Below are positions 35,123 to 43,857 of a stretch of DNA of 64,000 bases, one piece after another. Each line of letters starts with the position of its first letter. Within the stretch, counting starts at the first letter, position 1. The position numbers and the translations under genes are program-made. The notes under the pieces were generated by a model, which saw only the letters and a program-made list of their open reading frames with translations, was not told the DNA's origin and made no database searches. The stretch spans positions 1 to 64,000 of the forward strand of contig NZ_AUGE01000012.1 in assembly GCF_000426865.1 (NCBI RefSeq). Reading direction: 5' to 3'. This DNA comes from Citrifermentans bremense R1 (GTDB taxonomy: Bacteria; Desulfobacterota; Desulfuromonadia; Geobacterales; Geobacteraceae).

Positions 35123-37567
35123 CTACCCCTGCGGCAGCACTGCGCCGAGATTGAAGCGGAAGGTTTCCCCCAGTTTCCGGAACGCCTCGATCCATGCGGC
35201 CGCCCCCTCCTCCCCCTTGGCCGCCTTTGCAGCGTGCTCGGAGTAGACGGACTTGGCCAGGGTGTAGTAGTCGTTTTGCATCTGCCAGAGCACCAGGTTG
35301 ATGGGGAGCTCGTTCAGGAGGTTCATGTACTTCAGCATCCTCCCCATCAGCTTCACGTCGTCCGGATTCTCCATCAGTTGCGCCGACATGCTCTCCATGT
35401 GCCGCCGCATGAAATACTCGGTGTCCCCGCCGTCGATCCCCACCTGCCATTTCTTGATCTGACCGATGATGCGGTGCACCGCGTCCTCGTCTATCTCCTC
35501 CTCGCTCATTGCCTTTTTCAGCGCCTGGTTCAGAGCCGGCTCGGCCGCAGCCAGGAAGATGTGCGGCACCGGGACCCGGGTCTCCTTGACGAACTCCATC
35601 AGCGGGCGGCTGCGCTCGAACATCTCCTGGTAGCTGGAGATGCTCTCCTCCATGTTCTGGTTGATGATGACGTTGATGATCTTGCGCTGCTCGTCGGCGA
35701 AGAGATTCAGAAGCGAAAAGCTGTGGGTGCCGAAGTGCTTGTCCATCAAGGTGACCAGCTCGGTGTAGAGCCCCTTGTCGAAGGTGGCGCTCATCTCCTC
35801 CCGCATGGCCGCATACGCCTCGCCGTCGCAGCTTTCGATCACCCCCCCTTTGAAGTCGTGGCTCCCCAGGCGCATGACGCAGAAGGTGAGGCAGGCGTTC
35901 TCCTCGGTGATCTCGCTGGCGACGTGGATACGCCCCATGGCTATCACCGCATCGGGGGTGGAGACCTTGCTGTACTCCTCCTTGGCAATGGCGTAGCAGT
36001 AGATCTGGGAATGGTCCTCATACTCCTCGTAGAGCGAACTGAAGGCGTAGTGGGCGCCGACCTTGACCAGGTCCAGCCGGATGGGGAGCACGAAGTTCTG
36101 GTAGATCCAGAGCCCGTCCTGGTGCTCAGGGATGTTGCTCTTCGCCTCCTTCAGGCGGTCCAGAAAGGCCTTCTCCACACCATGTTCCGCGATCCCCTCG
36201 GAGAGCTGCAACGCGCGGCTGGCGTAATCGATCACCTGCACCGTCTCCAGCCCTGAGAGCTCGTCGAAGAACCAGCCGCAGCTCGTGTACATCAGCATGG
36301 CATGGCGCTGCATCTCCAAAAGCTTCAGCGCGGTGATCTTCTCCGAAGCGTCGAGATCCTTTTTCGCGTGCTGGGCCAGAAAGCTTTCCGCCCGCTCCAT
36401 TTCCCGGTTCAGGATGACCTCGATGTAAGCGTCCCGCGCCTGCCAGGGATCCTTGAAGAGTTCCGCCCCCTTCCGCGAGAAGCCCTGCGCCAGGCGGTCC
36501 CGCAGCCAGTCGAGCGAGGCGCGCAAGGGGCCGCGCCACTGCTGGTTCCATCCCGGCACCCCGCCGGAGCAGCCGCAGTCGCTGTTCCAGCGCTCAACGC
36601 CATGGGCGCAGCTCCAGGAGGTTCGCTCGTGGATCTTCGCATCCATCGTCGGTGGGCAGAGTTCCAGGTACTCGCCGTAGTTGGTGAGACGCGCCAGGTT
36701 GTTCAGCTCGATGTGGTTCAGGGCGGCGGCGAGCGCCATGTCCCCGAACTTCTGGTGGTGTCCGTAGGTCTCGCCGTCGGTGGCGATGTGCATGAGCTGG
36801 GACCAGTCGCGGTCCTCAGTGAATCCTCCGACCAGCCGGTTGGCGAGCGCCTCGCCGCTGTCCAGAAGGTTCTCGAAGGCGACCGCGCGGGATATGGGAC
36901 CGTCGTAAAAAAAGAGGCTGATCTCGCGCCCGGAAGGAAGCTTGCAAAGGTAGGCCCGGGTCGGGTCGATCTCCGTCTCGGTCCACTCCTCTGCGCCGAG
37001 TTCCCGGTACCCCGCCGCCTGGTGCGGGGCGAGGATGGTGTACTTGATCCCGTATTCCGCCAGGAGGTCCAGGCTCTCCAGGTCCACGGCGGTCTCGGCG
37101 AGCCACATCCCTTCGGGGAAGCGCTGGAACCTCTGCTCGAAGTCCTTGATCCCCCAGATGATCTGGGTCCGCTTGTCCCGGGAATTGGCCAGCGGCATGA
37201 TCATGTGGTTGAAGACCTGGGCTATGGCCGAGCCGTGTCCGGAGCGCCACTCCATGCTCAGCTTGTCCGCGTCAAGGATTGCCTGGTAGATCTTCGGGGC
37301 GGCGAATTGCATCCAGGAGAGAACGGTAGGGCCGAAATTGAAGTTGATCTTGGCGTAGTTGCTGGTGATATCCATGACCCGCTGTTCGCCGTCCAATATC
37401 CGCGATGCGGAGTTGGAGGCGTAACACTCGGCAGTGATCCTCTCATTCCAGTCATGGTAGGGGAAGGCGGAATCCTGGATCTCGACCGCTTCGAGCCAGG
37501 GGTTCTCGCGCGGCGGCTGGTAAAAATGGCCGTGAATGCAGACGAACCGCTCGTTAGCTTGTTCCAT
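35123..37567 (-). CDS. GH57 family protein with DUF3536 domain
   Basis: 814 residues. The GH57 catalytic fold begins FVCIHGHFYQPPRENPWLEAVE, contains INFNFGPTVLSWM and MWLAETAVDLESLDLLAEYG, and HIATDGETYGHHQKFGDMAL, whose Glu and Asp may be catalytic. A DUF3536 domain takes the C-terminal ~300 residues. Known relatives are alpha-amylase or branching-like enzymes, but this subgroup has no proven activity. Its place between treZ and treY, overlapping treZ by 14 bp, implies action on the same alpha-glucan. Without glgB in the operon, a branching or debranching role is an attractive guess. Confidence 0.88.
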   Translation of the reverse strand: MEQANERFVCIHGHFYQPPRENPWLEAVEIQDSAFPYHDWNERITAECYASNSASRILDGEQRVMDITSNYAKINFNFGPTVLSWMQFAAPKIYQAILDADKLSMEWRSGHGSAIAQVFNHMIMPLANSRDKRTQIIWGIKDFEQRFQRFPEGMWLAETAVDLESLDLLAEYGIKYTILAPHQAAGYRELGAEEWTETEIDPTRAYLCKLPSGREISLFFYDGPISRAVAFENLLDSGEALANRLVGGFTEDRDWSQLMHIATDGETYGHHQKFGDMALAAALNHIELNNLARLTNYGEYLELCPPTMDAKIHERTSWSCAHGVERWNSDCGCSGGVPGWNQQWRGPLRASLDWLRDRLAQGFSRKGAELFKDPWQARDAYIEVILNREMERAESFLAQHAKKDLDASEKITALKLLEMQRHAMLMYTSCGWFFDELSGLETVQVIDYASRALQLSEGIAEHGVEKAFLDRLKEAKSNIPEHQDGLWIYQNFVLPIRLDLVKVGAHYAFSSLYEEYEDHSQIYCYAIAKEEYSKVSTPDAVIAMGRIHVASEITEENACLTFCVMRLGSHDFKGGVIESCDGEAYAAMREEMSATFDKGLYTELVTLMDKHFGTHSFSLLNLFADEQRKIINVIINQNMEESISSYQEMFERSRPLMEFVKETRVPVPHIFLAAAEPALNQALKKAMSEEEIDEDAVHRIIGQIKKWQVGIDGGDTEYFMRRHMESMSAQLMENPDDVKLMGRMLKYMNLLNELPINLVLWQMQNDYYTLAKSVYSEHAAKAAKGEEGAAAWIEAFRKLGETFRFNLGAVLPQG

Positions 37568-39443
37568 GTGCTCCTCCTGTCAGGTCGGCGGCGTACACGA
37601 CCACGCTGAATGGGTTGATCGATAACGGAATCTCCCCCGGTTCTCCTGTCACCTCGACCTTCACCGGCGCCTCTTCCCCCGGCCCGAGCCAGTGCTGTGC
37701 CGACGAATCAAGCAGCTTCTCCCACTTCCCTTCCGGAAGCCGCAAGGGGATCTCCTGCTGCATGTTGTTGAAGCTGAACAGGCAAAGAACCGAGTTCGGG
37801 CCGGACCACCTTCTGAAGCAGAGGACCTTTTGCTGAGGCATCCCGTACACCTCCATCTGTTCGCGCTGGAACACCTGGAGCGCGGGCAAGATGCTGCGCA
37901 GAGAGAAGAGCTTCTTGTAGAACTCGAGGATTACCTCCTGTTCCCCCACCTTTTCGCCGGCAAGGTCTATCTTCGACTCCAGGAAGGTCTCTTCCGCCGC
38001 CGGGTCGGGGATCTCCCCCTCGCAGATGCCGGAGGCATGCTCCTCATGCTTCCCCTTCCGGACCAGTTCGACCAGCTCGGGGTCGCCATGGTCGATGAAG
38101 TAATGGAAGGGGGCCTTCTCCCCGTACTCCTCGCCCATGAACAGCAGCGGTATGTAGGGGGAAAGGATCACCACCCCCGCGGCCAACAGGAGCTGTCCCA
38201 CCGGGAGGCTCCCGCTCAGCCGGTCCCCGCATTTTCTGTTTCCCACCTGGTCGTGGTTCTGCGAGAAGACCACGAACTGCGAGGTGGGGAGGTCCTTCGC
38301 CGGGCCGCCCTGGCGGCGCTTGCGGTAGTGGGAATATTCGCCGGTGAAGACGAAGGCTTCCTCGTAGGTCTTCACCATCTGTCTGAACTGGCCGAAGTCC
38401 TCGTAGTAGCCGGTAGTCTCCCTGGTGAGCAGGGTGCGCAGCGCGTGGTGGAAATTGTCGCACCACTGGGCGTCCAGGCCGAAACCGCATCTATCCGGCG
38501 ACATGATCAGCCGCGCGTCGTTGGTGTCGTTCTCGGCGAAAAGGAAGATCTCCCTCCCCAGCCGTTCCCGGTGCAGGTGCACCTCCTCGGCCAACCGCTG
38601 CAAAAGCGGCTTCGGCGTCTGATCGAAGATCCAGTCCACCGCGTCCAGCCTGAGGCCATCGAAGCGGAATTCGTTGATCCAGTACCCCGCGTTCAGCAAG
38701 AAGAACTCGAGGACCGAGTCGCTGTAGGCACCGTCCAGGTTCATGGCCCGCCCCCACGGGGTGCGGTACTTGTCGGTGAAGTAGTGGCCGAATTCCCAGA
38801 GGTAGTTACCCTCCGGCCCGAAGTGGTTGTAGACCACGTCCAGGAGCACCGCGAGCCCCTTCTTATGGCAGGCGTTCACCAGCCTTTTCAATCCGTCCGG
38901 GCCGCCGTAGCTGCTCTGGGGCGCGAAGTGAAAGACGCCGTCGTAACCCCAGTTGCGCTTGCCGGGGCACTGCGACACCGGCATGATCTCGACCGCGGTG
39001 ATCCCCAAGGCCACCAGGTGGTCGAGAAAAGGTATGGCCGCCTCGAAGGTCCCCTCCTTGGTGAAGGTCCCGACGTGGATCTCGTAGATCCGGTACTGCT
39101 CCAGCGGGATGCCGGTCCACCCTTCGCCCCCCCATTCGAACAGATCGGGGTCCACCACCTGGGACGGCTCGTGCACCCCGTCCGGCTGGTAGCGCGAAAC
39201 GGGATCGGGGAAGGTCTTGCCGTTGTCGAGCTGGTAGAGATAGCGGTCGCCGTCGGCCACCCCGGCAACCGTGGCGGAGTAGTACCCCATTTCCTCCTGC
39301 TGCATGGGGACCGCGCCGGCCGCCTTGCCTGAAAGGATGAGGAGGTTCACCGTCTGCGACTTCGGGGCCCAGACCCTAAAGCGGGCTCCTCCCTCTTTGA
39401 GCACGGTGGCCCCCAAGTCGAATTTCCAGGCAGCAGCTACCAT
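37554..39443 (-). CDS. treZ: malto-oligosyltrehalose trehalohydrolase
   Basis: 629 residues. An N-terminal CBM48-like region (FDLGATVLKEGGARFRVWAPKSQTVNLLI) leads to a GH13 barrel with IYEIHVGTFTKEGTFEAAIPFLDHLVALGITAVEIMPV, VYNHFGPEGNYL, FDGLRLDAVDWI (nucleophile Asp), LFAENDTND and FSQNHDQVGNR, all typical of TreZ. It releases free trehalose from the ends made by TreY. The AGGAG site gives the start at MVAAAWKF. It is the first gene of the operon, behind a promoter candidate with a perfect -35 box. Confidence 0.96.
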   Translation of the reverse strand: MVAAAWKFDLGATVLKEGGARFRVWAPKSQTVNLLILSGKAAGAVPMQQEEMGYYSATVAGVADGDRYLYQLDNGKTFPDPVSRYQPDGVHEPSQVVDPDLFEWGGEGWTGIPLEQYRIYEIHVGTFTKEGTFEAAIPFLDHLVALGITAVEIMPVSQCPGKRNWGYDGVFHFAPQSSYGGPDGLKRLVNACHKKGLAVLLDVVYNHFGPEGNYLWEFGHYFTDKYRTPWGRAMNLDGAYSDSVLEFFLLNAGYWINEFRFDGLRLDAVDWIFDQTPKPLLQRLAEEVHLHRERLGREIFLFAENDTNDARLIMSPDRCGFGLDAQWCDNFHHALRTLLTRETTGYYEDFGQFRQMVKTYEEAFVFTGEYSHYRKRRQGGPAKDLPTSQFVVFSQNHDQVGNRKCGDRLSGSLPVGQLLLAAGVVILSPYIPLLFMGEEYGEKAPFHYFIDHGDPELVELVRKGKHEEHASGICEGEIPDPAAEETFLESKIDLAGEKVGEQEVILEFYKKLFSLRSILPALQVFQREQMEVYGMPQQKVLCFRRWSGPNSVLCLFSFNNMQQEIPLRLPEGKWEKLLDSSAQHWLGPGEEAPVKVEVTGEPGEIPLSINPFSVVVYAADLTGGAHGTS

Positions 39444-39504
39444 AGGACGTCTCCTGCAAGCGCGGGCCGTATCATTAATGCCATCCAAAAAAATTAGTTT
39501 ATTA

Positions 39505-39532
39505 AAAGTACCTTAGACTTTACTCCTGTCAA
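39505..39532 (-). promoter_or_regulatory. candidate promoter of the trehalose/glucan operon
   Basis: On the minus strand TTGACA (39532-39527), a 16-bp spacer and TACTTT (39510-39505), ~60 bp before treZ. The -35 box is perfect and the -10 weak. A downstream T-run and AT-rich leader follow. Confidence 0.5.
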
Positions 39533-39594
39533 TGCCCGTCAATGGCGGGGTTGCGTTTTAGTAGAAAACGCTGCGCAGCTCTCTCATTAACAAA

Positions 39595-39629
39595 AAGAGC
39601 CCGGAATCGTAGCTGATCCGGGCCCTCTT
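39595..39629 (-). terminator. rho-independent terminator of the ferritin-like gene
   Basis: AAGAGGGCCCGGATC and GATTCCGGGCTCTTTTT pair with a single bulge on the minus strand, ending in T5, 45 bp beyond the stop of the gene at 39674. Confidence 0.8.
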
Positions 39630-39673
39630 CGAGGCAAACGCCAAGCCTGCCTGGGTTGGTCAATTCCCTCTGA

Positions 39674-40111
39674 CTATTTAAGCGTCGGTATCGCCTCGCG
39701 GATGAACGAGAGGTGGCGTTGTTCGTCGGCGTAGTTGGAGCGGACGATGGCGGAGATGTCCACCGGGAAGTCGAGCTTTGAGGCTTCCTCGTAGCGGCTG
39801 GTGGTCAGGCGCTCGTTGGTCTCCATAGCTTCAAGGGCTCCTTTCGAACCGGTGAGGCTGCGCAGGGCGGTGAAGCCCGAGATCAGGAAGCCTTTGAAGT
39901 CGGAGGTGAGTTCAGGCGGGGTGCCACCCAACTCCAGCATTTTCGCTGAGAGTAGGTCGATGTGCTTTCTGTGGTCGGCCTGGAACTGGATCAGCTTGTC
40001 CTTGATGACCACCTCGTTCACGTTCCTGATCGCCTGGTCGTAGACATGGGTGGCATCCACGTCGAGCTGTATCAGTTTTCCCAAGTGGTTGAGTATGTCG
40101 TCTCTGTTCAT
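39674..40111 (-). CDS. ferritin-like DUF2383 protein
   Basis: 145 residues forming a predicted four-helix bundle: LGKLIQLDVDATHVYDQAIRNV, LIQFQADHRKHIDLLSAKMLELGG, ALEAMETNERLTTSRYEEA and IVRSNYADEQRHLSFIREAI. Metal-binding Asp/His/Glu positions are compatible with DUF2383/PA2169-type ferritin-like proteins. A GGAGG site precedes the start. It belongs to a run of three small same-strand genes (39.7-40.6 kb) next to ligD. A role in stress or metal handling is inferred. Confidence 0.82.
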   Translation of the reverse strand: MNRDDILNHLGKLIQLDVDATHVYDQAIRNVNEVVIKDKLIQFQADHRKHIDLLSAKMLELGGTPPELTSDFKGFLISGFTALRSLTGSKGALEAMETNERLTTSRYEEASKLDFPVDISAIVRSNYADEQRHLSFIREAIPTLK

Positions 40112-40173
40112 TCGGTACCTCCGGGTTGGTTCTCCCTGTTATCCCTGGCACCGATGGCGCCGGGTAGGACGTT

Positions 40174-40356
40174 TCATTTTCGGAGCGGCTGCTCCTCTCT
40201 CATCTTCTCCAGCACGATCCACTCGTGGCCGGTCTGCCTGCCATGGTTCTCACCCACCTCGCGTGCCATTTCCCTGCTGTTCAGCCAGTCGGTGATGGCG
40301 CCGCATCCGTCCTTGCACTCGGGAAGGTATTCGTACTCCGTGTAGTCAAAGTCCAT
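40174..40356 (-). CDS. small acidic hypothetical protein
   Basis: 60 residues: MDFDYTEYEYLPECKDGCGAITDWLNSREMAREVGENHGRQTGHEWIVLEKMREE. A strong GGAGGAGG ribosome site and GC-biased codons support a real gene. No domain is recognised; two cysteines lie in ECKDGCG. It is between the ferritin-like and SAP genes. Confidence 0.65.
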   Translation of the reverse strand: MDFDYTEYEYLPECKDGCGAITDWLNSREMAREVGENHGRQTGHEWIVLEKMREEQPLRK

Positions 40357-40422
40357 CTCGGCGCCTCCTCCATCTGCCTCGCGTCATCACTGCCGCCGGC
40401 GGCGTTTGCCGCGGCGGTCGCC

Positions 40423-40602
40423 CTAGTTACAGTCATCGGCCCACAGGCATTCCCGCTGGCCGCACTGCCCCGACTGCCCCGAATCGAAACACTGCCGATT
40501 ACCCTCGGTTCTTTGTATCACCCTGATCAATTCGCCTTTCTTCAGTTTTGATGTGGGGATCGCCATCCTCTGGGCTATCTCCCGGATATCCTGGACTCTC
40601 AT
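40423..40602 (-). CDS. SAP-domain small protein
   Basis: 59 residues. The first 35 (MRVQDIREIAQRMAIPTSKLKKGELIRVIQRTEGN) form a SAP or Rho-N-like helix-extended loop-helix that binds nucleic acid. The rest is Cys-rich (CFDSGQSGQCGQRECLWADDC). AAAGGAG fixes the start at MRVQ and removes 43 spurious upstream residues. The position next to ligD and the DNA-binding fold suggest a DNA-associated stress protein. Confidence 0.8.
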   Translation of the reverse strand: MRVQDIREIAQRMAIPTSKLKKGELIRVIQRTEGNRQCFDSGQSGQCGQRECLWADDCN

Positions 40603-40760
40603 GCCTCTTTCTCCTTTCCTGCGCCCGCTCGGGGGCTTTGTTTTTTCGGCTTTAAGCCGTGTTCCGAATCCGGTTCCAGCGCCTCCTCCTCGTTGGGTCG
40701 GCAGAGGGGAAACAGGGCCCAGGATTTGCAACGTCTAACAATCTAGCCGCGGTCCTTGCT

Positions 40761-40789
40761 TTGTCAATTCAGACAAGCCCATCTAAAGC
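40761..40789 (+). promoter_or_regulatory. weak candidate promoter of ligD
   Basis: TTGTCA (40761-40766), a 17-bp spacer and TAAAGC (40784-40789), ~50 bp before ligD. The -10 match is poor. Confidence 0.3.
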
Positions 40790-40837
40790 CGATCTGGCGA
40801 TGTGATAAACTCATGACCTTGAAAAGGGGAGGTTCTC

Positions 40838-43459
40838 ATGGGACTGGAAGAGTATCAGCGCAAAAGGAATCCGGGGAGGACGCCGGAGCCGCCGGCCAGC
40901 GAGGGGAAGTCGGAGAGATCTTTACGGTTCGTGGTGCATAAACACGCGGCCTCTCATCTGCATTACGACTTCAGGCTCGAGCTCGACGGAGTTCTGAAAA
41001 GCTGGGCCATCCCCAAGGGCCCCTCGCTGGATCCCTCGGTAAAAAGGCTCGCCATGATGGTTGAGGACCACCCCTACGACTACGGCGACTTCGAGGGGGT
41101 GATTCCCAAGGGGAATTACGGGGCAGGCGAGGTGATCGTCTGGGACACCGGGAGCTATGAGGCCCCGGGGGCGGCCGATCCGGAGCAGGGCATACGGCTG
41201 CTGCGCGAGGGGCTGAAAAAGGGAGACCTGAAGTTCGTGCTCTCCGGCCGGAAACTGAACGGGGAATATGCCCTGGTGCGTATCAAGGGGGACAAGGAGA
41301 ACACCTGGCTTTTGATCAAGAAAAACGACCGGTATGCCTCGGCCGAGGACGTGACGTTGCAGGACCGTTCGGTGGTCAGTGACGTCACCATCGAGGAGCT
41401 AAAGACGGGGAGGAAGCCACAGGCATCGGTGCCGACCCAGGCAACCATGGCAAAAGCCGCGGCCCCTGTCGGGCCTGCCGGACCAGTTGCTCCGATGCCG
41501 CACCGCATTACACCGATGCTGGCCAACTCCGCGGCCGAGCCCTTCGACGATCCCGACTGGCTCTTCGAGATAAAACTCGACGGCTACCGCGCCATCGCCG
41601 AGGTAGAGAACGGCGGGGCCCTCCTTTACTCGCGCAACAACCTCTCCTTCAACAAGCGCTTCCCCGCCATCGTCCGGTCACTTGCTTCCCTGCCGGTCAC
41701 GGCAGTGCTGGACGGTGAGGTGGTAGCCCTCGACGCCAAGGGGAGGTCTTCCTTCCAGCTCTTGCAGAACAGCCTGCGCACCGGGGAGAAGAACATCTAC
41801 TACGCCTTCGACCTCCTCTACCTAGACGGCGAGGACCTGCGCGCCGAACCGCTCGAGGCACGCAAGGAGAGGCTTCGCAACCTGCTCCCCGAACTCCCCT
41901 GGGTCCGCTTCAGCGACCATATCAGGGAGTACGGCAAAGAGTTCTTCGAGCTTGCCCGCGAGAACAACCTGGAGGGGATCCTCGCCAAAAGGGCCGACAG
42001 CCGGTATTTTGCGGGAAGAAGAAGCGGCGACTGGCTGAAGATTAAGATACGGCTGCAGCAGGAGGCGGTGATCTGCGGGTTCACCCAGCCCCGGGGGAGC
42101 AGGAAAGGATTGGGCTCTCTTGTGCTGGGGGTCTACGAAAATGGCGAGCTGGTCTACATCGGACTTACCGGAGGGGGGTTCGACGATGCGGGGTTGAAGG
42201 AGATGTACGCTGCGCTGCAACCGCTGATCCAGCCGGAGTCCCCTTTCCGGCAGCAGGTGAAGACCAGCATGCCGGTTACCTGGACCAAACCAGTGCTGGT
42301 CTGCGAGGTCGAATTCGCCGAGTGGACCGACGAGAACGTCATGCGCCAGCCCATCTTCCTTGGGCTTCGGGAGGACAAGGACCCCCGATCCGTGCAGCGG
42401 GAGATCTTTCCCGGGGAGGTCCAGCCCCCCGTGCACCATGCGCAGACGGATCAAGAGGAGGATGTTGGCGAGCCTGCGGCAGGGGAAAAGGTGCCTGCAG
42501 AGGAGACGGTTGCCACAGCCAAGCCTTTCGTGAAGAAGGGGGGCGCGAAGAAAGGGGAGGTAAATCTCGTCATCGACGGGCAGCGGCTCACCCTGACCAA
42601 CCTGGACAAGGTCTTCTGGCCGGAGGAGGGATACACCAAGGGGGACGTCATCGACTACTACCGCAAGATGGCACGGGTGATACTCCCGTACCTCATGGAC
42701 CGCCCGGAGTCGATGTACCGTACGCCGCACGGCATCGCCGAAGGAGGTTTTTACCAGAAGGAGACGGGCGACCTGATCCCCCCCTGGATCACCGCCCGCG
42801 AGATCTATTCCAAACACGTCGACAAGAACATCAAGTTCCTCGTCTGCCAGAATGAGGCGACGCTCATCTACATGGCCAACCTGGGCTGCATCGAGATCAA
42901 CCCATGGCTGTCGCGGCTGCAGCAGCTGGACTATCCCGATTACCTGGTGATCGACCTGGACCCCGAGGACATCTCCTTCGAGAAGGTGATCGAAACGGCG
43001 CTCGCCGTACACGAGGTTTTGGAGATCGCGGGCGCGGCCAGTTTCCCGAAGACCTCCGGCGCCACCGGCATCCACATCTACGTCCCGCTCGGAGCACGCT
43101 ATGACTACGAAACGGCGGGGGGATTCGCGAAGCTGGTGGCGACCCTCGCGCACCACAAGGTCCCCGGCTTCACCAGCCTCTTGCGCAGCCCTAAGCAGCG
43201 CCAGAAAAAGGTGTACCTCGACTTCCTGCAGAACAAGCCCGGCCAGACCCTCGCCGCCCCCTACAGCATCCGCCCCCGCCCCGGGGCGACCGTTTCGGCG
43301 CCGCTTCGCTGGGAGGAGGTGAAGCCGGGTCTCGACCCGCGCCAGTTCACCATCAACACCATCGGGATACGGCTGGAGCAGGTAGGTGACCTGTTCCAAG
43401 GCGTCCTCGGTCCCGGTATCGACATGGAACGGTGCCTGGAGCGGCTGCAAAACGGGTAG
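40838..43459 (+). CDS. ligD: ATP-dependent DNA ligase D (multifunctional NHEJ enzyme)
   Basis: 873 residues with domains in the order phosphoesterase - ligase - polymerase. Phosphoesterase (~1-170): RFVVHKHAASHLHYDFRLELDGVLKSWAIPKGPS. Ligase (~220-530): the adenylated lysine is K246 in FEIKLDGYRAIAEV, with DGEVVALD and EGILAKRADSRY. Polymerase/primase (~580-870): LTNLDKVFWPEEGYTKGDVIDYY, DLDPEDISFEKV and PKTSGATGIHIYVPLG. A Pro/Ala/Glu linker joins ligase and polymerase. It processes, fills and seals ends held by Ku, encoded 19 kb upstream. Confidence 0.97.
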   Translation: MGLEEYQRKRNPGRTPEPPASEGKSERSLRFVVHKHAASHLHYDFRLELDGVLKSWAIPKGPSLDPSVKRLAMMVEDHPYDYGDFEGVIPKGNYGAGEVIVWDTGSYEAPGAADPEQGIRLLREGLKKGDLKFVLSGRKLNGEYALVRIKGDKENTWLLIKKNDRYASAEDVTLQDRSVVSDVTIEELKTGRKPQASVPTQATMAKAAAPVGPAGPVAPMPHRITPMLANSAAEPFDDPDWLFEIKLDGYRAIAEVENGGALLYSRNNLSFNKRFPAIVRSLASLPVTAVLDGEVVALDAKGRSSFQLLQNSLRTGEKNIYYAFDLLYLDGEDLRAEPLEARKERLRNLLPELPWVRFSDHIREYGKEFFELARENNLEGILAKRADSRYFAGRRSGDWLKIKIRLQQEAVICGFTQPRGSRKGLGSLVLGVYENGELVYIGLTGGGFDDAGLKEMYAALQPLIQPESPFRQQVKTSMPVTWTKPVLVCEVEFAEWTDENVMRQPIFLGLREDKDPRSVQREIFPGEVQPPVHHAQTDQEEDVGEPAAGEKVPAEETVATAKPFVKKGGAKKGEVNLVIDGQRLTLTNLDKVFWPEEGYTKGDVIDYYRKMARVILPYLMDRPESMYRTPHGIAEGGFYQKETGDLIPPWITAREIYSKHVDKNIKFLVCQNEATLIYMANLGCIEINPWLSRLQQLDYPDYLVIDLDPEDISFEKVIETALAVHEVLEIAGAASFPKTSGATGIHIYVPLGARYDYETAGGFAKLVATLAHHKVPGFTSLLRSPKQRQKKVYLDFLQNKPGQTLAAPYSIRPRPGATVSAPLRWEEVKPGLDPRQFTINTIGIRLEQVGDLFQGVLGPGIDMERCLERLQNG

Positions 43460-43544
43460 CTTTGGCTGAAAACGAGGAGCAGACAGCGCTCATGTGTCCG
43501 CGCCCTGCCGCTTTCCAACCTCCGAAAATTGGAAAATTACAAGC

Positions 43545-43574
43545 TGTTAAACCGTTTTCTGCCCATGCTATACT
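43545..43574 (+). promoter_or_regulatory. candidate promoter of the DUF1328 gene
   Basis: TATACT (43569-43574), five of six to consensus, with TGTTAA 18 bp upstream. It is ~43 bp before the start codon. Confidence 0.45.
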
Positions 43575-43616
43575 TTGTTTAGAGAAGTTAATGAAAGTAC
43601 AGGGAGGTGAGATGTC

Positions 43617-43793
43617 ATGTTACGTTGGGCCCTCATTTTCTTCATTATCGCAATTATCGCCGCAGTATTCGGATTCGGCGGTATCGCCACAGCAGCGGCC
43701 GGGATAGCCAAGATCCTGTTCTACCTCTTCCTGGTGGTCGCAGTCGTCATGCTGGTATCGGCTCTACTCGCGGGCCGGAACATCACACGTTAG
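43617..43793 (+). CDS. DUF1328 small membrane protein
   Basis: 58 residues: [58 protein letters not shown], written here only to show two helices around the [15 protein letters not shown] turn, which is diagnostic of DUF1328 (YtjA-type). AGGGAGG is well placed before the ATG, and the gene has its own promoter and terminator. Such proteins are often induced by envelope or osmotic stress; no function is proven. Confidence 0.9.
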   Translation: MLRWALIFFIIAIIAAVFGFGGIATAAAGIAKILFYLFLVVAVVMLVSALLAGRNITR

Positions 43794-43821
43794 GTACAGT
43801 TGCCATGCAGCTTTCGAATCA

Positions 43822-43842
43822 GGCGGCGCAAGCCGCCTTTTT
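43822..43842 (+). terminator. rho-independent terminator of the DUF1328 gene
   Basis: GGCGGC and GCCGCC around GCAA, followed by TTTTT, 28 bp after the stop. It lies just before the converging ppk2 stop. Confidence 0.85.
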
Positions 43843-43857
43843 CATGCCCGCTTTCCG

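Noticed and set aside
33161-36256. A 1031-codon open frame on the plus strand opposite treY and the GH57 gene
   Set aside because: It is the complementary frame of two clear genes, rich in Leu/Val/His/Arg from antisense GC-biased codons, and lacks any domain. Similar antisense frames (4313-5380, 30274-32238, 37692-39332, 41822-43450, 45961-47784, 48425-50155) were dropped for the same reason.
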